A DNA stretch of 64,000 bases, from the NCBI RefSeq assembly GCF_001881565.1, contig NZ_MPDJ01000012.1, forward strand, positions 1-64,000, written 5' to 3'. Made by a program: the position numbers and the translations under genes. Source of the DNA: Eisenbergiella tayi. Its GTDB lineage: Bacteria > Bacillota > Clostridia > Lachnospirales > Lachnospiraceae. The notes below the pieces were generated by a model. That model worked only from the letters and a program-made list of their open reading frames with translations, did no database searches and had not been told where the DNA came from. Positions 42,939 to 51,974 of the stretch are shown here, in pieces. Numbering within the stretch: the stretch's first letter is position 1; every line of letters begins with the position of its first letter.

Positions 42939-44315
42939 TCAGGGCAGAAGGTACTGACGGAGCGGGACAAGGCAGCAGACAGTAGTATAAAGCTGGCTTA
43001 ACAGCATGCCTGCCAGATATCCCTTGATACCGTATAAGGGGATTGCCTGGAAGACGAAAACAAGGCGCAGCATCAGGCCGGTCAGACTTAAGAAAAAAGA
43101 ATAGCTGGTTTTTCCCAGACCGTGGAGAATGCTGGTCAGCGTGGTGTTCAGATAAAGAAAGGGACACATAAAGCTGAGTATGATGATAAAATGGCCGGCC
43201 ATTTCGCTGTTATAAAGCATAATGCCCACAGTTTTTCCCAATACTAAAAAACCGACACAGCAGACGCAGCCAAGAAGCAGGCAGTAGCCCAGGCATTTGC
43301 GTACGGCCCTCCTTATGGCGTTCTGGTTATTGACCGCATCCGCTTCGGAAATGGCGGGCATGAGGAGGACGGAAACCGAATTTGTCAGGGTGCCCGGAAA
43401 ATAAATGAGAGGCAGCGCCATTCCGGTAAGTACGCCGTAAACGCTCAGTGAATCGCTGACAGAGTGACCGTAAACCTGAAGCTTGGCGGGAATACAGGCG
43501 GCCTCGATGGCCTGCAGCAGATTCAGGCAAAGCCGGTTGGCGCTTAACGGTGCGGCAAAACCGATGATCTGTCGGCTCAATCTTCCATATACCCGTATCA
43601 GTTGGGTTTTGCTGGCTCCGGCGGCCTTGCGGTACAGCGTGCCGGAAGGGAGACGTCCGGCGGGATAAGCCTTTTTGATAAAATGCAGGTAAGCAGCGGG
43701 AAGGGCGAGAAGCATAGAGGAAAGCTCTCCGATAGCGAGGCCTGCGGCAGCAACGGTTATAGTAGGCTCTTTTCCCTGCTGCAGGCACCAGGAAGCGATC
43801 AGGTACACACTTCCCACCCTGAAAATTTGTTCAGTCAGCTGAGTGGCTGCAGGAACCGCAGTTTTCCTGATCCCGTAAAAATAGCCGTTGACACAGGAAT
43901 GGACGGAGGCAAAGGGAAAGGACAGGGCGGCTATCCGCAAAAGGGGAGCACAGCGCGGCTCAAACAGAAGATAAGCGGCGATAAAGTCGGAAAAATGGTA
44001 TACGCCGAACAAACAGCCCAAAGATAAAATAAGGGAGAATGCAAAACCCACTAGCAAAATGCGCAAAGATGCTTTATAATCATGAGTGGCTGTTTCTCCT
44101 GCCACGAATTTGGAGATGGCATTCTGCAGTCCGGCTGCGGAAAGGGAGAAGACAAGAGCCATGACCGGTCCGATCAGCTGGTAAATTCCCATATTTTCTT
44201 CGCCGAACAGCCGCGAAAGAAAAATACGGTAGAAGAAACCGATAAGGCGGCTGCCAAGACCTGTTATTGTTAGGATGATCGTTCCGGTGATCAGGGTATT
44301 TTTTTTGATGCGCAT
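42939..44315 (-). CDS. SpoVB/MurJ-like oligosaccharide flippase
   Basis: The 458-residue MOP-superfamily membrane protein has about 12-14 helices, begins LITGTIILTITGLGSRLIGF and carries FFYRIFLSRLFGEENMGIYQ typical of the SpoVB/YtgP group. SpoVB-type proteins flip lipid-linked cell wall precursors, some for spore cortex. Whether this copy is the sporulation-specific one is not decided by the sequence. It lies divergent from nifS and upstream of the aroF promoter. Confidence 0.85.
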   Translation of the reverse strand: MRIKKNTLITGTIILTITGLGSRLIGFFYRIFLSRLFGEENMGIYQLIGPVMALVFSLSAAGLQNAISKFVAGETATHDYKASLRILLVGFAFSLILSLGCLFGVYHFSDFIAAYLLFEPRCAPLLRIAALSFPFASVHSCVNGYFYGIRKTAVPAATQLTEQIFRVGSVYLIASWCLQQGKEPTITVAAAGLAIGELSSMLLALPAAYLHFIKKAYPAGRLPSGTLYRKAAGASKTQLIRVYGRLSRQIIGFAAPLSANRLCLNLLQAIEAACIPAKLQVYGHSVSDSLSVYGVLTGMALPLIYFPGTLTNSVSVLLMPAISEADAVNNQNAIRRAVRKCLGYCLLLGCVCCVGFLVLGKTVGIMLYNSEMAGHFIIILSFMCPFLYLNTTLTSILHGLGKTSYSFFLSLTGLMLRLVFVFQAIPLYGIKGYLAGMLLSQLYTTVCCLVPLRQYLLP

Positions 44316-44369
44316 GCTGCTCCAATCTGTAGCAATAGCTCTTTTGGTAAATATATGCAGGAGAGCCTG

Positions 44370-44398
44370 TTGACAGAACGCAGGTGCGGTGTTATATT
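44370..44398 (+). promoter_or_regulatory. Promoter of the nifS-nifU-mnmA operon
   Basis: TTGACA (44370-44375), 17-base spacer, TATATT (44393-44398), about 98 bases before nifS. No convincing IscR-type operator was seen in the leader. Confidence 0.8.
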
Positions 44399-44495
44399 AA
44401 CCATAGAAAACGAAGTGGTTTACTAGGAATTAAGGTTCCCGGGAGCTGCAGAAATATAGAAAAAGCATGAAAACATGCAGTCAGGAGAGTTTTAT

Positions 44496-45683
44496 ATGAG
44501 TCGGATAATTTATTTGGATAATGCGGCAACCACGAAAACCGCACCTGAAGTAGTGCAGGCTATGCTTCCTTACTTCACGGAGAATTATGGGAATCCCAGC
44601 AGCATTTATTCCCTCGGGACAGAAAGCAAGAAGGCGATCAGCCAGGTGAGGGAGACCATAGCCGGGACTCTGGGAGCTGCAAATAATGAAATTTATTTTA
44701 CCGCAGGCGGCTCAGAAGCGGATAACTGGGCGCTGAAGGCTGTGGCAGAGGCCTATGCATCCAAGGGAAAGCATATTATCACATCTAAGATTGAACATCA
44801 TGCGGTATTGCATACCTGTGAATATCTTGAAAAAAATGGCTGTGAAATCACCTACGTAAATGTGGACGAAAATGGTATAGTTAAGCTGGACGAGCTTGAG
44901 AAAGCTATCCGTCCGGATACCATTCTGATTTCCATAATGTATGCCAACAATGAGATAGGAACGATCCAGCCGATTAAGGAAATCGGGGAAATTGCCAGAA
45001 AGCATAATGTTCTTTTCCATACGGATGCGGTACAGGCCTACGGACAGCTTCCGATTAACGTGGATGAATGCAGCATCGACATGCTCAGTGCCAGCGGGCA
45101 TAAGCTGAATGGGCCGAAGGGGATCGGTTTCCTCTATATCCGGAAGGGGATCAAAATCCGTTCCTTCATTCATGGAGGACAGCAGGAAAGAGGCAGAAGG
45201 GCCGGTACGGAAAACGTGCCCGGCATTGTGGGCCTGGGAGCGGCTGTGGAAAGAGCCTTTTCCATGATGGAAGAAAAGACCGTAAAAGAGCGGGAACTGC
45301 AGGATTATCTCATCGGCCGTATTGAAGCGGAAATTCCTTATTGCCGTCTGAATGGCGACCGGGAAAAGAGGCTGCCTAATAACGTGAATTTCAGTTTCCG
45401 TTTTGTTGAGGGAGAGTCCCTGCTGATAATGCTGGATATGAAAGGAATATGTGCTTCCAGCGGTTCCGCATGTACCTCAGGATCTTTGGATCCTTCCCAT
45501 GTGCTTCTTGCCATAGGGCTGCCCCATGAGATTGCCCATGGATCCCTGCGTATGTCCCTGAATGAGGAAAATACAAAGGAAGAACTGGATTTTACAGTGG
45601 AAGCAATTAAGGAAATTGTGACAAAGTTGCGGGATATGTCCCCTCTTTACGAAGATTTCGTTAAAAAAAATAAGAAAAATTAA
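44496..45683 (+). CDS. nifS: Cysteine desulfurase (IscS/NifS type)
   Basis: A PLP enzyme that takes sulfur from cysteine for Fe-S clusters and tRNA thiolation. The 395 residues include the N-terminal IYLDNAATTKTAPEVV, the PLP lysine K203 in SASGHKLNGPKGIG and the persulfide cysteine C326 in SSGSACTSGSLDPSHV, the loop of group I enzymes. The ATG at 44496 follows AGGAGAG. Adjacent nifU and mnmA indicate its sulfur acceptors. Confidence 0.94.
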   Translation: MSRIIYLDNAATTKTAPEVVQAMLPYFTENYGNPSSIYSLGTESKKAISQVRETIAGTLGAANNEIYFTAGGSEADNWALKAVAEAYASKGKHIITSKIEHHAVLHTCEYLEKNGCEITYVNVDENGIVKLDELEKAIRPDTILISIMYANNEIGTIQPIKEIGEIARKHNVLFHTDAVQAYGQLPINVDECSIDMLSASGHKLNGPKGIGFLYIRKGIKIRSFIHGGQQERGRRAGTENVPGIVGLGAAVERAFSMMEEKTVKERELQDYLIGRIEAEIPYCRLNGDREKRLPNNVNFSFRFVEGESLLIMLDMKGICASSGSACTSGSLDPSHVLLAIGLPHEIAHGSLRMSLNEENTKEELDFTVEAIKEIVTKLRDMSPLYEDFVKKNKKN

Positions 45684-45726
45684 CAAAAGCGACTGCCGGC
45701 TGCAGTTATCATAGAAAGGAAAAATT

Positions 45727-46170
45727 ATGTACAGCGAAAAAGTAATGGATCATTTTGAACATCCCCGCAACGTAGGGGAAATAGAGAACGCGAGCGGCGT
45801 GGGCACCGTGGGAAATGCCAAATGCGGCGATATTATGAGAATATACCTGGATATTGACGATGACGGCATCATCCGGGATGTAAAGTTTAAAACCTTTGGC
45901 TGCGGAGCAGCAGTTGCCACCAGCAGCATGGCTACAGAGCTGGTGAAGGGCAAGAGCGTAAGGGAAGCCATGGAGGTGACCAACAAAGCGGTTATGGAAG
46001 CTCTGGACGGCCTTCCGCCGGTTAAAGTGCACTGTTCCCTTCTGGCAGAAGAAGCTATCCATGCCGCATTATGGGATTATGCACAGAAGAACGGCATTAC
46101 CATTGATGGTCTGGATAAACCCAAGTCAGATATTCATGAAGGTGAAGAAGAAGCAGAGGAAGAATACTAA
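45727..46170 (+). CDS. nifU: Fe-S cluster scaffold protein (IscU/NifU N-terminal type)
   Basis: The 147-residue scaffold has the three cluster cysteines in VGNAKCGDIMRIY, FKTFGCGAAVATSS and VKVHCSLLAEEA, and the opening YSEKVMDHFEHPRNVGEI. An acidic C-terminal tail (EGEEEAEEEY) is added. It is 43 bases after nifS and three bases before mnmA. Confidence 0.94.
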   Translation: MYSEKVMDHFEHPRNVGEIENASGVGTVGNAKCGDIMRIYLDIDDDGIIRDVKFKTFGCGAAVATSSMATELVKGKSVREAMEVTNKAVMEALDGLPPVKVHCSLLAEEAIHAALWDYAQKNGITIDGLDKPKSDIHEGEEEAEEEY

Positions 46171-46173
46171 AAT

Positions 46174-47250
46174 ATGGGCAAAAAAGTTGTAGTGGGCATG
46201 TCCGGGGGAGTTGACTCCTCTGTGGCAGCCCTTTTGCTGAAAAAACAAGGATATGACGTTATCGGCGTTACCATGCAGATTTGGCAGGATGAAGCGGAAG
46301 AGATCAAGGAAGAAAACGGAGGCTGCTGCGGGCTCAGTGCGGTGGATGACGCAAGAAGAGTGGCGCAGCGGCTGGATATCCCTTATTATGTAATGAATTT
46401 CAAAAAAGAATTTCAGGAAAATGTTATCGATTATTTTGTCGAAGAATATAGTAAGGGAAGAACGCCGAACCCGTGTGTCGCCTGCAACAGGTATGTGAAA
46501 TGGGAATCTCTTCTTACCAAAAGCCTGGGCCTGGGAGCGGAATACATTGCGACCGGACATTATGCCAGGATTGCGCAGCTGCCAAACGGAAGGTTTGCGA
46601 TCCGTAATTCCGTGACCGCAGCCAAAGATCAGACCTATGCCCTTTACAATCTGACCCAGAGCCAGCTGGCCCACACCTTGATGCCTGTGGGAGCCTATCC
46701 GAAGGATGAGATCCGTCAGATGGCGGAGGAAGCAGGCCTTCCTGTAGCCCATAAAAAGGACAGTCAGGAAATCTGTTTCATACCGGATCATGATTATGCC
46801 GCGTTTATCGAGAGAGAAAGCGGGAAAACGGTACCCGGCCCGGGAAATTTCGTTTCAGCTGATGGTGAAATCCTGGGTAAGCATAAGGGCATTACCCACT
46901 ATACGGTGGGACAGAGGAAGGGTCTGAATCTTTCCTTGGGGCATCCGGTTTTCGTGACCGGGATCCGTCCGGAAACCAACGAAGTGGTGATCGGGGAAAA
47001 TGAGGATGTGTTTACCAGCACCCTGACATGCAGCCGGCTTAATTTTATGTCGATTCCTGATTTGACAGAACCGATGAGAGTGAAGGCAAAAATCCGTTAT
47101 GCCCATCAGGGCGCCTTCTGCCTGATTGAAAAGATCGGGGAGGACAGAGTGAAATGTACCTTTGAGGAGCCGGTAAGGGCGGTTACGCCGGGGCAGGCCG
47201 CAGTATTTTACGATGGGGAATACGTCCTCGGCGGAGGAACAATAGAATAA
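46174..47250 (+). CDS. mnmA: tRNA-specific 2-thiouridylase MnmA
   Basis: MnmA thiolates U34 of tRNAs for Lys, Glu and Gln. The 358 residues have the PP-loop GMSGGVDSSVAALLL at residue 8, the catalytic cysteine pair C101 (NPCVACNRYVKW) and C201 (SQEICFIPD), and the C-terminal HKGITHYTVGQRKGL segment. Linkage to nifS and nifU supplies its sulfur route. It ends at a strong terminator. Confidence 0.95.
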   Translation: MGKKVVVGMSGGVDSSVAALLLKKQGYDVIGVTMQIWQDEAEEIKEENGGCCGLSAVDDARRVAQRLDIPYYVMNFKKEFQENVIDYFVEEYSKGRTPNPCVACNRYVKWESLLTKSLGLGAEYIATGHYARIAQLPNGRFAIRNSVTAAKDQTYALYNLTQSQLAHTLMPVGAYPKDEIRQMAEEAGLPVAHKKDSQEICFIPDHDYAAFIERESGKTVPGPGNFVSADGEILGKHKGITHYTVGQRKGLNLSLGHPVFVTGIRPETNEVVIGENEDVFTSTLTCSRLNFMSIPDLTEPMRVKAKIRYAHQGAFCLIEKIGEDRVKCTFEEPVRAVTPGQAAVFYDGEYVLGGGTIE

Positions 47251-47262
47251 GAACATAAGCAG

Positions 47263-47296
47263 GAAAAGAGGCCGATGGTACCTCTTTTCTTTTTTT
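47263..47296 (+). terminator. Terminator after mnmA
   Basis: GAAAAGAGG (47263-47271) pairs with CCTCTTTTC (47281-47289), followed by TTTTTTT. Confidence 0.88.
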
Positions 47297-47335
47297 GCAT
47301 AATTATAAAGAAAGATAAATAAAGGAAACAAGAAA

Positions 47336-47869
47336 TTGGATACTAATTTTAATCAGTTTTTCGGAATGAGGCAGCGTCCTGTCTTTATGTCGTTTACCGG
47401 TGTGATCACCCATATGGAAGTGGCAGGAGGTAACATGGGAAACTACGACGCCTGCGCCCAGATGCTTACCGTGGAAAATGAAGCGGGGAATACCGTGAAT
47501 TTCCTTTTCAATCCGGATACCTTTGTGGTGGATTATGCTACTTTGTATGAGACTATGCCGGTAACCGTATTTTATAACGGAAATGCAGCGGCTCCATTGA
47601 TTTACCCTCCCCAGTATGTGGCCGCTGTGATCGCGCCTCAGCAGGAGGGGCAGATGGTGTTTGTGGGATATTTTAACAACCTTCTCATGAGCAGTGATCA
47701 GAGCCTGAAGCTGAACCTGGCTCCTACCACCCAGGTAATGACGACAAATAACCAGACTTATATGGGAAATCCCGGAAACCATACGCTGGTAGTGCTTTAC
47801 AGCCAGACAACCAGGAGTATTCCGGCACAGACTACGCCTGAGAAAATTATTGTGCTTTGCGGGCAGTAG
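47336..47869 (+). CDS. Conserved-looking protein of unknown function
   Basis: The 177-residue protein starts at a TTG behind AAAGGAAA (LDTNFNQFFG); a later ATG in MRQRPVF is a poorer choice. The sequence is mostly beta-strand-like and cytoplasmic, with MSFTGVITHMEV, VNFLFNPDTFVVDY, PVTVFYNGNAAAPLIYPPQY and an Asn/Gln/Thr-rich part (TTNNQTYMGNPGNHT). I recognise no domain. Codon use looks like the neighbouring genes. It is flanked by the mnmA terminator and a giant palindrome. Confidence 0.75.
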   Translation: MDTNFNQFFGMRQRPVFMSFTGVITHMEVAGGNMGNYDACAQMLTVENEAGNTVNFLFNPDTFVVDYATLYETMPVTVFYNGNAAAPLIYPPQYVAAVIAPQQEGQMVFVGYFNNLLMSSDQSLKLNLAPTTQVMTTNNQTYMGNPGNHTLVVLYSQTTRSIPAQTTPEKIIVLCGQ

Positions 47870-47894
47870 GAAGGTAAGGGCAGATAGTGTGTGG

Positions 47895-48150
47895 GCCCAG
47901 TGCCCCTTGTCTTCCGCCAGCCCTTCCCTTTTGCCTTGCCGCTGCGGATTGCCTCCCCGGTGGGTTTGTGTACCCTGCGCAGGCACGCTTTCGCTCTGCT
48001 GAAAACGCAGCGGTACTAAGATTGCAGAGGACGCAATCTAAGGACCGGCGTTTTCAGAAGGCCTTTGCAGGGTACACAAACCCACCGGGAAGGCAATCCG
48101 CAGCGGCAAGGCAAAAGGGAAGGGCTGGCGGAAGACAAGGGGCACTGGGC
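47895..48150 (+). repeat. Giant palindromic repeat, copy 2
   Basis: The arms are 47895-47978 and 48067-48150, each 84 bases and complementary at 83 positions; the one mismatch would be a G-U pair in RNA. The 88-base core contains GGCACGCTTTCGCTC (the reverse of the GAGCGARAGYGTGCC box), CGCAGCGGTACTAA and GGCGTTTTCAGA, matching the other two copies. The 47870-48244 gap contains this element and the merR promoter region. The arms do not match those of copies 1 or 3 at base level. Confidence 0.88.
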
Positions 48151-48244
48151 AGTTATGGTATGTATAAGGAGGCAGTAAAAAAATAATAAAGCGCTTGCTT
48201 GTGACGTGGCGTAATGAATTATAATGGGGGAGGAGGTGATGGTT

Positions 48245-49045
48245 ATGGGAAAAAGGAGAGTGGAGGTGCGGGAGTGGATGACGGTGGGACAGGCTGCGAA
48301 AAAGGGGGGCGTAACTGTGCGTACTCTGCAGTATTATGATAAGGAAGGTTTGCTGTCTCCGACTGCGGTGAGTGAGGGCGGGCGAAGGCTTTATACGGAT
48401 AAAGATGTGGTCAGGCTTCATCAGATTTTGTCAATGAAGTCTTTGGGGTTTTCTTTGGATGATATTAAGAACCGTTTGATTCCGCTTGATACTCCCGGGG
48501 ATGTGGCGGAAGTTCTTACCAATCAGGCTGCGGCTCTCAGGGAAAAGATTGAAAGTCTGTCGGAATCGCTGAAAGCTATTGAGGCGCTGAGAGAAGAGGT
48601 GCTTCAGATGCATTCGGTGGATTTTGGCAAATATGCTGATATTGTTGTGAATCTGCAGATGAAGAATGAGTATTACTGGCTGATAAAGAATTTGGATGAC
48701 AGGGCGCTGGAATGTTTCCGGGGGCGTTTTGATAAAGAAAGCGGTCAGGCAATGCTGGAAACCTTCACTCGTCTGCAGGAGGAGGCTGTGCGCCTTCAGA
48801 ACGGCGGAGAGGCTCCTGAAAGCGAGAAAGGCCTGAAGCTGGCAGAGGCATATTGGGATATGATTATGGAATTTACTGATGGAGATATGAGCCTGATTCC
48901 CGGTCTTATGGAAACGGAAAAATTGGAGGATCCGGGCGGAAAATGGAAGAATAAGCAGGCTGTTGTACATTCTTTTATTGAACCGGCTCTGGAGGCTTAT
49001 TTTACAAAAACAGGATATGATCCGTTTGAGGGGGGAGACAGATGA
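48245..49045 (+). CDS. MerR family transcriptional regulator
   Basis: The 266-residue regulator has an N-terminal winged helix (MTVGQAAKKGGVTVRTLQYY then DKEGLLSPTAVSEGGRRLYT), a coiled-coil dimerisation helix and a C-terminal effector part of about 140 residues (TipAS-like length, not clearly of that family). The start at 48245 is eight bases after AGGAGG. It overlaps the ABC ATPase gene, so it probably controls that exporter. A TATAAT at 48220 may be its -10, with a 19-base spacer to TTGCTT, a spacing used by MerR-type promoters. Confidence 0.85.
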   Translation: MGKRRVEVREWMTVGQAAKKGGVTVRTLQYYDKEGLLSPTAVSEGGRRLYTDKDVVRLHQILSMKSLGFSLDDIKNRLIPLDTPGDVAEVLTNQAAALREKIESLSESLKAIEALREEVLQMHSVDFGKYADIVVNLQMKNEYYWLIKNLDDRALECFRGRFDKESGQAMLETFTRLQEEAVRLQNGGEAPESEKGLKLAEAYWDMIMEFTDGDMSLIPGLMETEKLEDPGGKWKNKQAVVHSFIEPALEAYFTKTGYDPFEGGDR

Positions 49046-49857
49046 GTTATGCCATAGAGATTGACGGTCTGAAGAAAAGCTACGGGAACCATATGGTGCT
49101 GAAGGGCTTGAGTTTCCAGGTTGCAAGAGGAGAAATTTTTGCTCTGCTGGGTGTTAACGGGGCAGGGAAGACCACTGCACTTGAGTGTATGGAAGGGCTG
49201 CGGAAATTTGAGGACGGCAGTATTGCGGTGAATGGCAGAATGGGAATACAGCTGCAGTCGTCCTCTCTTCCCGAGCAAATCAGGGCGATGGAAGCTGTGC
49301 GATTATTCGCGAAATGGAATAAGACAAAAACAGACGTTACCATGCTTGAAGCGCTGGGAATCAAGGAGCTTGGGAAGAAAAAATATGCGGATATGTCAAC
49401 GGGACAGAAACGGCGTCTGCATCTCGCCCTTGCGCTGGTCAGCGATCCGGATATTGTTTTTCTTGATGAACCGACTGCCGGGCTTGATGTGGAAGGAAGA
49501 ATATCGCTTCATGAGCAGATACGAAGACTGAAAACACAGGGAAAGACGATTATACTGGCAAGTCATGATATGGCGGAGGTGGAGAGCCTTTGCGACCGTA
49601 TTGCAATTCTGAGTTCCGGTCATATCTCATTTTTAGGGACGGTAGCTGGATTGACGGAAAAAATAAGCAGGCGCTATAGGATCCATATCAAGACCAGTAA
49701 GGGAGAAGAATGCCTGGAAACGGAAAATATCGGGTCGGCTCTGCTGGAGGCGCTGGAGGAATTCAGGAAGAAGGGAACAGAAGTGATGGATATAAAAATA
49801 GACAGAGGGACATTGGAACAGCATTTTATGGAAATTGCAAAGGGGGACAGTGAATGA
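49042..49857 (+). CDS. ABC transporter ATP-binding protein
   Basis: The 271-residue ATPase has Walker A GVNGAGKTTALEC, the signature MSTGQKRRLHLALAL (STGQK variant of LSGGQ), Walker B IVFLDEPTAGLD and the switch His in ILASHDMAEVE. It belongs to the ABC-2 exporter type and overlaps both the MerR gene and the permease gene by four bases. The substrate is unknown; drug or peptide export is typical. Confidence 0.93.
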   Translation: MSYAIEIDGLKKSYGNHMVLKGLSFQVARGEIFALLGVNGAGKTTALECMEGLRKFEDGSIAVNGRMGIQLQSSSLPEQIRAMEAVRLFAKWNKTKTDVTMLEALGIKELGKKKYADMSTGQKRRLHLALALVSDPDIVFLDEPTAGLDVEGRISLHEQIRRLKTQGKTIILASHDMAEVESLCDRIAILSSGHISFLGTVAGLTEKISRRYRIHIKTSKGEECLETENIGSALLEALEEFRKKGTEVMDIKIDRGTLEQHFMEIAKGDSE

Positions 49858-50570
49858 GTGCATTTTTATATGGAGCGGCGCTGCAATGGAAGCTGGATAT
49901 ACGCAGCAAAGCGCTGCTGATCACCTGCTATCTTGTCCCTTTGCTGTTTTTTGCCGTTATGGGGGGAATATTTACCTCACTCATGCCGGAGGCAAAGAGT
50001 ACACTGATACAGTCCATGACTGTAATGGGGGTATCCATGGGGGCGCTGGTAGGCCTTCCGCCTTCCCTTACAGAGATATATGGGAGCGATATCAAGAAAG
50101 TGTACAAGGCTAATGGAGTGCCGCTTTATCTGGGGCTGTTTACCATTTCCCTGTCGGCATTTCTCCATTTGATGCTCATGTGCCTGATCATATATATTGC
50201 CGCTCCCATTGCATTTGGCGCGCAGCTTCCGGAAAGGCCGCTGTGGTATTTTATACGGCTGTCGATTTTTATTGGGGTATCCTTAAGCCTGGGGAGTATT
50301 CTGGGGCTGTCGGTAAAAAATCAGTCAAAACTCACTATGGTTTCCCAAATCGCATTTCTGCCGTCCATCATGCTTTCCGGCATTATGTTTCCTGCCGGAC
50401 TGCTTCCCCGGCCTTTGGCAGCCATCGGCAGCATATTCCCCGCAGCCTGGGGATACCGGCTGCTGACAGGTGACGGTTCCGTATGCAGCAGCCTGTTTCC
50501 GCTGGCTGTTATCTTTGCAGTATGTGCGGCGATATGTGTTTTGGCATTGAGACGGCTTCAGTCGGAGTAG
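49854..50570 (+). CDS. ABC-2 type transporter permease
   Basis: The 238-residue protein has six hydrophobic helices in the ABC-2 pattern, beginning with LLITCYLVPLLFFAVMGGIF and with the late QIAFLPSIMLSGIMFPAGLLP motif. It overlaps the ATPase gene (GTGAATGA) and completes a MerR-ATPase-permease operon. It converges on the PHP gene with 52 bases between. Confidence 0.9.
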   Translation: MSAFLYGAALQWKLDIRSKALLITCYLVPLLFFAVMGGIFTSLMPEAKSTLIQSMTVMGVSMGALVGLPPSLTEIYGSDIKKVYKANGVPLYLGLFTISLSAFLHLMLMCLIIYIAAPIAFGAQLPERPLWYFIRLSIFIGVSLSLGSILGLSVKNQSKLTMVSQIAFLPSIMLSGIMFPAGLLPRPLAAIGSIFPAAWGYRLLTGDGSVCSSLFPLAVIFAVCAAICVLALRRLQSE

Positions 50571-50622
50571 CGTAATGTTTAAGGCGCTGCCCAAACCAGC
50601 CGTGAAGCCGCAGAGAGGAAGG

Positions 50623-51441
50623 CTATAATTTCCTGAAGGAAGGGGTTCGTTTATGGAACACGGCATAGTAGGAAAAGCCGCAGTCCCTAAGGAGTTCTTC
50701 CGCCCGTCCGAATTCTCTGCAGATATCTCCGGGCCGGTGGGCATCGGAGCCTACGGTTATGAGCTCGCCGCCTTTTTTCCGATAGCGCTTCAATACATCC
50801 GTGCAGGGATGAAGCTCCTTCAGGCCATAACGAATCCCTCCTGTGTTTATTTCTATGCCAATCCCGTTTTCCAGCAGAAGGTCAAGCATCCGGTCAAATA
50901 AATCTTTATAGGTTTCATAGGTATAATTTTTATCCTTGTTCGGGCCATAGCGTACCACATAGTCCAGATGGCCGTATATGTCAAAGTCGTGGAAGGTTTC
51001 CAGATTTTCTATGATAGAAGAGAAATATTCCCTGTAAGCCTCCTCCTCGGACCGTCCCGTATAAAAACCGGCATTATAAGGGTCCCTGCCGTTGCATAAA
51101 TGGGAAGAACCAATAATGAAGTCAAAGTCATATGCACTCGTATAAGCGCTCTGCAGCTCATTCAGATAAGCCTGCAGTCCCAGCTCGATACCGAAAAAGA
51201 TCTGAATCTGTTCCCGGTACTTCGCCTGATATTTCAGCAAATCATACAGATAGGAATCGGTGTTGACTTCAAAAAAACCGGCGGGGGTATCCTGGGAAAC
51301 CGGAAAATCAAAATCCATATGCTCCGTAAAACACATTTGGGTGAGCCCGAGGGAAATTCCTTTTTGTATCATGTCCTCCATAGGCGCCTCGGAATCACCG
51401 GAAAAAGAAGAATGTAAATGAAAATCTGCTTTGATAGCCAT
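50623..51441 (-). CDS. PHP domain phosphatase (histidinol-phosphatase-like)
   Basis: The 272-residue protein begins MAIKADFHLHSSFSGDSEAP, with metal ligands H8 and H10, then FTEHMDFDFP, GSSHLCNGRDPY, the HLDYVVRY site and VGSDAHRPGDICREF near the end. This is the HisJ/HisK-type PHP fold; it may be histidinol-phosphatase, but no his genes are nearby. The start at 51441 follows AAAGGCGG; a longer open frame upstream is non-coding. Confidence 0.88.
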   Translation of the reverse strand: MAIKADFHLHSSFSGDSEAPMEDMIQKGISLGLTQMCFTEHMDFDFPVSQDTPAGFFEVNTDSYLYDLLKYQAKYREQIQIFFGIELGLQAYLNELQSAYTSAYDFDFIIGSSHLCNGRDPYNAGFYTGRSEEEAYREYFSSIIENLETFHDFDIYGHLDYVVRYGPNKDKNYTYETYKDLFDRMLDLLLENGIGIEINTGGIRYGLKELHPCTDVLKRYRKKGGELITVGSDAHRPGDICREFGRAEELLRDCGFSYYAVFHKRTPSFRKL

Positions 51442-51594
51442 ATTTGCCGCCTTTCTTCGTAATAACAGCAGCAGTGCCGCCTTTTCCGACGGGGATCCGG
51501 CTGCTGTTTTTCTTATGATTTGACCGACCAAATAAAAGTATAGCCTATAGAATAGGAAAAGGCAAAGAAAAAATGGAGTACGGACAGCGGCGAT

Positions 51595-51843
51595 GGTTCT
51601 TTCTCCGGCTTGGGTATGACCGCGGCGTGTCTCTCCCTTCCCGGCAGCCGCCTTGTGCGGGTCAGTGTTCCTTTCAGGGCACACTCTCGCTCGGCCAAAA
51701 ACGCAGCAGTACTAACGTTGCAAAGGACGCAACGTTAGTACTGGCGTTTTTAGACGGCCCTTACAGGAATCACTGACCCGCACAAGGCGGCTGCCGGGAA
51801 GGGAGAGACACGCCGCGGTCATACCCAAGCCGGAGAAAGAACC
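51595..51843 (+). repeat. Giant palindromic repeat, copy 3
   Basis: The arms 51595-51667 and 51771-51843 are 73-base perfect complements. Pairing continues imperfectly into the core (TTCCTTTCAGGGC against GCCCTTACAGGAAT). The 103-base core has CTCTCGCTCGG, CGCAGCAGTACTAACGTTGC and its complement, and GGCGTTTTTAGACGGCCCTT. The arms share no clear base-level identity with those of the other copies. The 51442-52106 gap contains this element, the gap promoter and the gap leader. Confidence 0.9.
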
Positions 51844-51930
51844 TCAGCAGTTCAAAACAGGCCGAACGGATGCTATTTATAAACTTTCTGTAAAATAAGG
51901 CACTATTTCCAATATTTTTTAATTTTCGTC

Positions 51931-51959
51931 TTGATATTTCATTGTAAATTAGGTAAAAT
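51931..51959 (+). promoter_or_regulatory. Promoter of gap
   Basis: TTGATA (51931-51936), 17 bases, TAAAAT (51954-51959), placing the start near 51966, nine bases ahead of the leader stem. The leader is about 140 bases. Confidence 0.7.
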
Positions 51960-51974
51960 GATTGTGCTGATAAA

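Noticed and set aside
42673..43167. A 164-codon minus-strand frame between aroF and the flippase
   Set aside because: It overlaps the aroF promoter and leader and the end of the flippase gene, and has a Pro/Ser/Cys-rich composition without a family.
7227..51843. Giant palindromes as CRISPR repeats
   Set aside because: Only three dispersed copies, no regular spacers and no cas genes in the window.
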